In this document: positions 6,488-9,799 of the stretch, piece by piece
Numbering within the stretch: the stretch's first letter is position 1
Layout of the letters: the number at the start of each line of letters is the position of its first letter
NCBI GenBank assembly: GCA_963649365.1
Contig: CAVJHQ010000095.1
Span: forward strand, 1 to 9,799
Origin: Paratractidigestivibacter sp963649365
GTDB lineage: Bacteria; Actinomycetota; Coriobacteriia; Coriobacteriales; Atopobiaceae
Direction: 5' to 3'
DNA length: 9,799 nucleotides
The notes under the pieces: generated by a model
Told to the model about the DNA's origin: nothing
Databases searched by the model: none
The model's input: only the letters and a program-made list of their open reading frames with translations
Position numbers and translations under genes: made by a program

Positions 6488-6508
6488 TCGGCGCCCCTCG
6501 TGCGCCGA
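6488..6508 (-). other. Stable hairpin just upstream of the yajQ ribosome binding site
   Basis: In the transcript TCGGCGC (complement of 6502-6508) and GCGCCGA (complement of 6488-6494) form a perfect 7-bp stem with a 7-nt loop. The stem extends by a G-U and a C-G pair. It ends about 4-6 nt before the AAGGAG of yajQ and is not followed by a T run, so it is not a standard terminator. It may act as a processing site, an mRNA stability element or a translational modulator between the rodZ-like gene and yajQ. The structure is seen; the role is inference. Confidence 0.55.
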
Positions 6509-6525
6509 AGGCCATAAAACCGGTG

Positions 6526-8082
6526 TTATTCCTCGGCGGCGCTCTGGTTCGCCGCATCGGTCGACTGCGCGTCGGCCGAGACCGCGTCGCCCGAGGAGTC
6601 GGCAGAGGTCGTCTCGGGCGGCTTCGTGCCCTTGACCGAGAGCGACCCCAGCCCCGAGGCCTTCGACGTGAAGGCGACGCTCTTGCCGTTGTTGGTGACG
6701 GTCACGCTCGACGGGTCGCCGGCCTGGACCGTCAGGCTGTCCGTGACGGTGAATTCCTGCTCCCAGGGCCCCGTCACGGACTCTGCGACGGCGCTCACGC
6801 CGTCGTTGGTGATCTCGAGCCAGGTATAGGCGCCGGAAGCGACGGTCACCTTAACGACCGTGGGGGTGTAGGTCGACGTCGAGCCCGAGTCGCTCGACGA
6901 GCTCGCCGCAGAGCCGCTCTGCGCGGACGTCGTCTGGCCGGTGGTCTGCGAGGAGCTCGACTGCGACCCGCCCGCGCTGCTCGACGAGCTTCCCTGCGAG
7001 CTTTGGTCCACGGAGTTGACGGTGACGGCCTTCCCCTGGTCGGAAGAGGCGCCCTTGGAATTGACGCACGAGCTCACCGAGAAGACGATGATCGCGGTGA
7101 GCACCACGGCAAGGATGAGGATGATCGCGAAGATTGAGCGCTGCTGGTCGGCGAAGAAGCCGGCAGCGCCGCTCGGCTGGCGCCTGGAGCGTCCCGAGCC
7201 GCCCCTTTGCTGCCCCCCTCTGCGAGCGGGGCCCGGAGCATAATCCGACCCGCTCCGGCGACGGACGTTCGGGCGCTCCATATTCGCGATGTTCCTCGAC
7301 GACCTGCGGCCGCTGATGGTGGAGGCGCGCTCATAGGGGCTTGCCTGCTCGTCGTAGCGCATGTCGTCGGTGTACTCGCGGGGGCGAATGCTGCGGGTGC
7401 TCACGTCGTCGCGGCGATAATACCCGTCGCGAGCGTCGCCCCGGTAGCCGTAGTCCTGGCCGCCGGCGCCCATTGCCTCGCCGCGCAGACGTTGCTGGGA
7501 CCCGCGCCGCCTCTGCCGCTCGGCGCGCGAGTTGACGGGCCGCTCCTCGGCCTCGGGCCGGCGCCTCTGTGTGTTGTAGGGCCTGCGCTGCCTGCCCTGC
7601 GCCTCAGGGCCGTACCCCTGCGAGGCATACGCCTCGGCAGCCGACGGCCCCGACCCCGCGAGAGGCAGAGAGCGCCTCGAGCGGACCGGCGTCGTCGTGG
7701 CGAAGGCGCCCATGTCGCCCGCAGGGCCGCCAGACGTGGGAAGAAGCCCGTGGTACTCGACGTAGGCTTTCGGGCGCGAGGAAAGGTCGCCGACCCCTCC
7801 CCTGCCGCGGCGGGAACCGCCGCCGGAGTGCTCGTCGACATAGGCGGAGAGCTCGTCCTGGAACAGGTCGGTGATCTGTCGGGGGTCGAGGCCGAGATAG
7901 CGGGCGTACGAGGAGAGCATGCCCTGGGCATAGCCGCTCTGCGGCATGCGCTCGAAGTCGCCCTCCTCGAAGGCCACGAGAACGTCCTCGCGCAGCTTGA
8001 GGATGCGCGAGGCCTGCTCGAGGGAAAGGCCCAGCTGTCGCCTGCGCGAGCTGAGCATATCGCTGAAACGCTGGCGAGCCAT
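6526..8082 (-). CDS. rodZ: RodZ-like helix-turn-helix membrane protein with long Arg-rich linker
   Basis: Predicted bitopic membrane protein (N-terminus inside) of the RodZ/YmfM type, which in rod-shaped bacteria links the MreB cytoskeleton to peptidoglycan synthesis. 518 residues. A helix-turn-helix domain (about 4-76) contains SSRRRQLGLSLEQASRILKL and MPQSGYAQGMLSSYARYLGLD, the HTH_25 pattern. Residues about 88-310 are a low-complexity linker with roughly one Arg in five, plus Tyr, Gly and Gln. One transmembrane helix lies at about 317-337 (IFAIILILAVVLTAIIVFSV). A Ser/Gln/Thr-rich outer linker (343-404) is followed by a DUF4115-like beta domain (about 408-485, YTWLEITNDGVSAV and WEQEFTVTDSLTVQAG), and the tail is acidic Ser/Ala/Asp-rich. 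E. coli RodZ has 337 residues and a far shorter cytoplasmic linker. The start lies 6 nt after the ftsK stop, with GGGGAGG inside the ftsK end. The architecture call is firm; function in this organism, which may be a coccobacillus lacking MreB, is uncertain. Confidence 0.85.
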   Translation of the reverse strand: MARQRFSDMLSSRRRQLGLSLEQASRILKLREDVLVAFEEGDFERMPQSGYAQGMLSSYARYLGLDPRQITDLFQDELSAYVDEHSGGGSRRGRGGVGDLSSRPKAYVEYHGLLPTSGGPAGDMGAFATTTPVRSRRSLPLAGSGPSAAEAYASQGYGPEAQGRQRRPYNTQRRRPEAEERPVNSRAERQRRRGSQQRLRGEAMGAGGQDYGYRGDARDGYYRRDDVSTRSIRPREYTDDMRYDEQASPYERASTISGRRSSRNIANMERPNVRRRSGSDYAPGPARRGGQQRGGSGRSRRQPSGAAGFFADQQRSIFAIILILAVVLTAIIVFSVSSCVNSKGASSDQGKAVTVNSVDQSSQGSSSSSAGGSQSSSSQTTGQTTSAQSGSAASSSSDSGSTSTYTPTVVKVTVASGAYTWLEITNDGVSAVAESVTGPWEQEFTVTDSLTVQAGDPSSVTVTNNGKSVAFTSKASGLGSLSVKGTKPPETTSADSSGDAVSADAQSTDAANQSAAEE

Positions 8083-8088
8083 CCCCTG

Positions 8089-9799
8089 CTAAACCTCCCC
8101 GTACTGAGCATCCGCCATTTTAAGGTCCTCGAGGCCGTCCTTGTCGAGAAGAACCTCGCGCGGCTTGGAGCCGTTCGCGGGGCCGACGACGCCCTTGGCC
8201 TCGAGCATGTCCATGATCCTGCCTGCCCTAGCATACCCAACGGAAAGCGCGCGCTGAAGACTCGAGGTGGAACCCAGCTGAGAATCCACGACGATGCGGG
8301 CGGCCTCCCAGATAAGCGGGTCGTCGTCCTTGGGCGCGTCCGGCCCCGCGGGCGCGCCGGGCGCGTTGGGCACCACGGCGGTGAGGATATCCTCGTGGTA
8401 GTCGGCCGTGACCTGGCCCTTGATGAACTTGACCGTCTCCTCGATCTCGCCGTCGGAGACCCAGCACCCCTGTGCTCGGGTGGGTTTCTTGCCACGGAGC
8501 TTGACGAGCATGTCTCCCTTGCCCAGAAGCTGCTCGGCGCCCTTCTGGTCGAGGATGATGCGGGAGTTGAGCGAGTTGTCGACCGAGAGCGCGACGCGGT
8601 TGTCGATGTTGGCTCGGATAAGGCCGGTGACGACGTCCGCGGAGGGGCGCTGCGTCGCGACGATCAGGTGGATGCCGGCGGCGCGGCCGAGCTGCGCGAT
8701 GCGCACGATGGAGCTCTCCACGTCCTTGCCGGCGACCATCATAAGGTCGGCGAGCTCGTCGATGACGATGACGAAGTAGGGCATGTGCTTGGGCGGGTTC
8801 TCCATATCCGCGTACTTGTCGCCGTCGACGTTGCCGTTGAAGGTCTTGATGTCGCGCACCTTGTAGTGCTCGAAGACCTTCAGGCGACGCTCCATCTCGG
8901 TCACGCCCCACTGCAGGGCGCTCGCGGCCTGGCGCGGCTCCGTGACGACCGGCACGTACAGGTGCGGCAGGCCGGCGTAGCCCGTGAACTCGACGCGCTT
9001 GGGGTCGACCATGATCAGGCGCACCTGCTCGGGGGTCGAGCGCATGAGCATGCTCATGACGATGGCGTTGAGCAGCACGGACTTGCCGGAGCCGGTCGTG
9101 CCGGCCACCAGGAGGTGCGGGAGCCCCGCAAGGTCGACCACGATGGGCTTGCCCTCGGAGTCGCGCCCGAAGGCGCACTCGAGCGGGCCGCCCTTCGCGT
9201 ACGGGAGCACGTCGGAGAGGAAGACCGGCTGGGGCTTCTCGTTCGGTATCTCGATGCCCACGAGCGAGGTCCCCGGGATGGGGGCGAAGATGCGCACCGA
9301 CTTGGCCGCGAGCGACAGGGCGATGTCGTCCTCGAGGTTCACGATCTTGTTCACGCGCTCGCCCTCGCCCATGGAGATCTTGAACGTGGTGACCGAGGGG
9401 CCGGCGATCCAGCCCTCGACGCGTGAGGTGAGGCCGAACTCCTCGAGGGTTCCCTGGAGCTTCTGCGCCGTGCCGGCAAGCTCGGAGTCGTTGGCGTAGC
9501 TGCCCGAGAACCCGGCGTTCTCCTTCAGGATGGAAAGGGGCGGGAGCTCATAGGAGTCGTTCCCGTCGCCCGGGCGCTTGATCTCGGTCGGGGGCGCCGC
9601 CTGCTCCTTGACCTCACCGGCAGGGGCCTCGGCGTGCCCGGCGGCGGCGAGAAACGAGGGCACGGACCCGGCCGCTGCGGCGGAGGCGTCGTCCCCGGAG
9701 GCCGCCGCGCCCTTCGCGTCCTTCGCCTTCTTCAAGCCTTGCTTACGCCGTGTGCGGGGCTCGATCAGGGTCGTGGCCGCCTCCTCGACGTCCGACAGG
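8089..9799 (-). CDS. ftsK: DNA translocase FtsK/SpoIIIE, 5' part cut off by window edge
   Basis: ATP-driven DNA pump that clears chromosomes from the division septum. The frame is open through the right edge: 570 codons are visible, and the N-terminal membrane domain lies outside. The visible part starts with a charged, Ala/Pro-rich linker (to about 9560). Then comes the alpha/beta motor region: SYELPPLSIL, PSVTTFKISMGEGERVNKI, Walker A GTTGSGKS (9079-9102), and VDPKRVEF. Walker B is VIVIDELADLM (about 8743-8775), followed by GRAAGIHLIVATQRPSADVVTGLIRANI. GAEQLLGKGDML closes the motor. The C-terminal gamma winged-helix domain (about 8155-8325: WEAARIVVDSQLGSTSSLQRALSVGYARAGRIMDMLE) is the one that reads KOPS/SRS polarity sequences in the family. 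A TTG at 9735 is in frame but is an internal Leu codon, not a start. The gene heads the run with the rodZ-like gene 6 nt downstream. Confidence 0.96.
   Translation of the reverse strand, partial: LSDVEEAATTLIEPRTRRKQGLKKAKDAKGAAASGDDASAAAAGSVPSFLAAAGHAEAPAGEVKEQAAPPTEIKRPGDGNDSYELPPLSILKENAGFSGSYANDSELAGTAQKLQGTLEEFGLTSRVEGWIAGPSVTTFKISMGEGERVNKIVNLEDDIALSLAAKSVRIFAPIPGTSLVGIEIPNEKPQPVFLSDVLPYAKGGPLECAFGRDSEGKPIVVDLAGLPHLLVAGTTGSGKSVLLNAIVMSMLMRSTPEQVRLIMVDPKRVEFTGYAGLPHLYVPVVTEPRQAASALQWGVTEMERRLKVFEHYKVRDIKTFNGNVDGDKYADMENPPKHMPYFVIVIDELADLMMVAGKDVESSIVRIAQLGRAAGIHLIVATQRPSADVVTGLIRANIDNRVALSVDNSLNSRIILDQKGAEQLLGKGDMLVKLRGKKPTRAQGCWVSDGEIEETVKFIKGQVTADYHEDILTAVVPNAPGAPAGPDAPKDDDPLIWEAARIVVDSQLGSTSSLQRALSVGYARAGRIMDMLEAKGVVGPANGSKPREVLLDKDGLEDLKMADAQYGEV

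Noticed and set aside
4725..7137. Two long plus-strand frames (4725-5969 and 5947-7137) antisense to rimO, yajQ and the rodZ-like gene
   Set aside because: Compositional shadows of strongly conserved minus-strand genes; no recognisable domain.
7207..9426. Plus-strand open frame of 739 codons antisense to ftsK and the rodZ-like gene
   Set aside because: Its product is low-complexity Arg/Ala/Gly/Leu/Val/Asp sequence, as expected from reading the complement of a high-GC gene. The minus strand encodes FtsK with intact motifs here.
9733..9735. TTG as the ftsK start codon
   Set aside because: The frame stays open to the window edge, and the visible sequence begins in a linker that normally follows the membrane domain, so the true start lies outside.
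1..9799. Mobile elements, CRISPR arrays, tRNA/rRNA genes, toxin-antitoxin or defence genes
   Set aside because: None seen on either strand; gene-free stretches are at most about 240 nt and are accounted for by promoters, a terminator, leaders and the short repeats listed.

Overview
This window is a high-GC chromosomal segment in which every supported gene lies on the minus strand. In transcription order (high to low coordinates) it reads ftsK (partial) - rodZ-like - yajQ - rimO - pgsA - cinA/pncC - [terminator] - recA - recX - rny (partial). The GC-rich codon use, the presence of RNase Y rather than RNase E in this position, and an exact GAAC-N4-GTTC LexA operator of the Gram-positive type suggest an actinobacterium of the Coriobacteriia (Olsenella/Atopobium/Collinsella relatives). 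That assignment is inference, because no rRNA or other marker is present.

Positions 9799 to 3471 hold a compact run of six genes. The junctions are 6, 54, 10, 2 and 1 nt, which suggests one operon whose promoter lies beyond the right edge. It encodes the FtsK chromosome translocase, a membrane-anchored RodZ-like cell-shape protein with a very long arginine-rich linker, the nucleotide-binding protein YajQ, the ribosomal protein S12 methylthiotransferase RimO, the phospholipid synthesis enzyme PgsA, and a CinA C-terminal-domain-only NMN deamidase. A GC-rich hairpin precedes the yajQ ribosome binding site. A rho-independent terminator closes the unit after cinA.

Positions 3470 to 3250 form the most information-dense non-coding stretch. 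It contains the terminator, a four-copy tandem array of an 11-bp element, and a near-consensus sigma70 promoter (TTGACC-17-TATTAT) with a LexA box inside its spacer and a second perfect inverted repeat over its -10 element. This promoter should drive recA and the closely linked recX as a DNA-damage-inducible pair.

Positions 1452 to 1215 carry a separate promoter (TTGACA-18-TACGAT) and a long leader for rny, the membrane-anchored endoribonuclease Y, which runs off the left edge. No terminator was seen after recX, so recA-recX read-through into rny is possible.

Overall this is conserved housekeeping content. The order resembles the rodZ(ymfM)-pgsA-cinA-recA-rny neighbourhood of Bacillus. I found no mobile element, CRISPR array, RNA gene or defence system. 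The observations most worth following are the 11-bp array and the overlapping operators at recA, and the linker of the RodZ-like protein.
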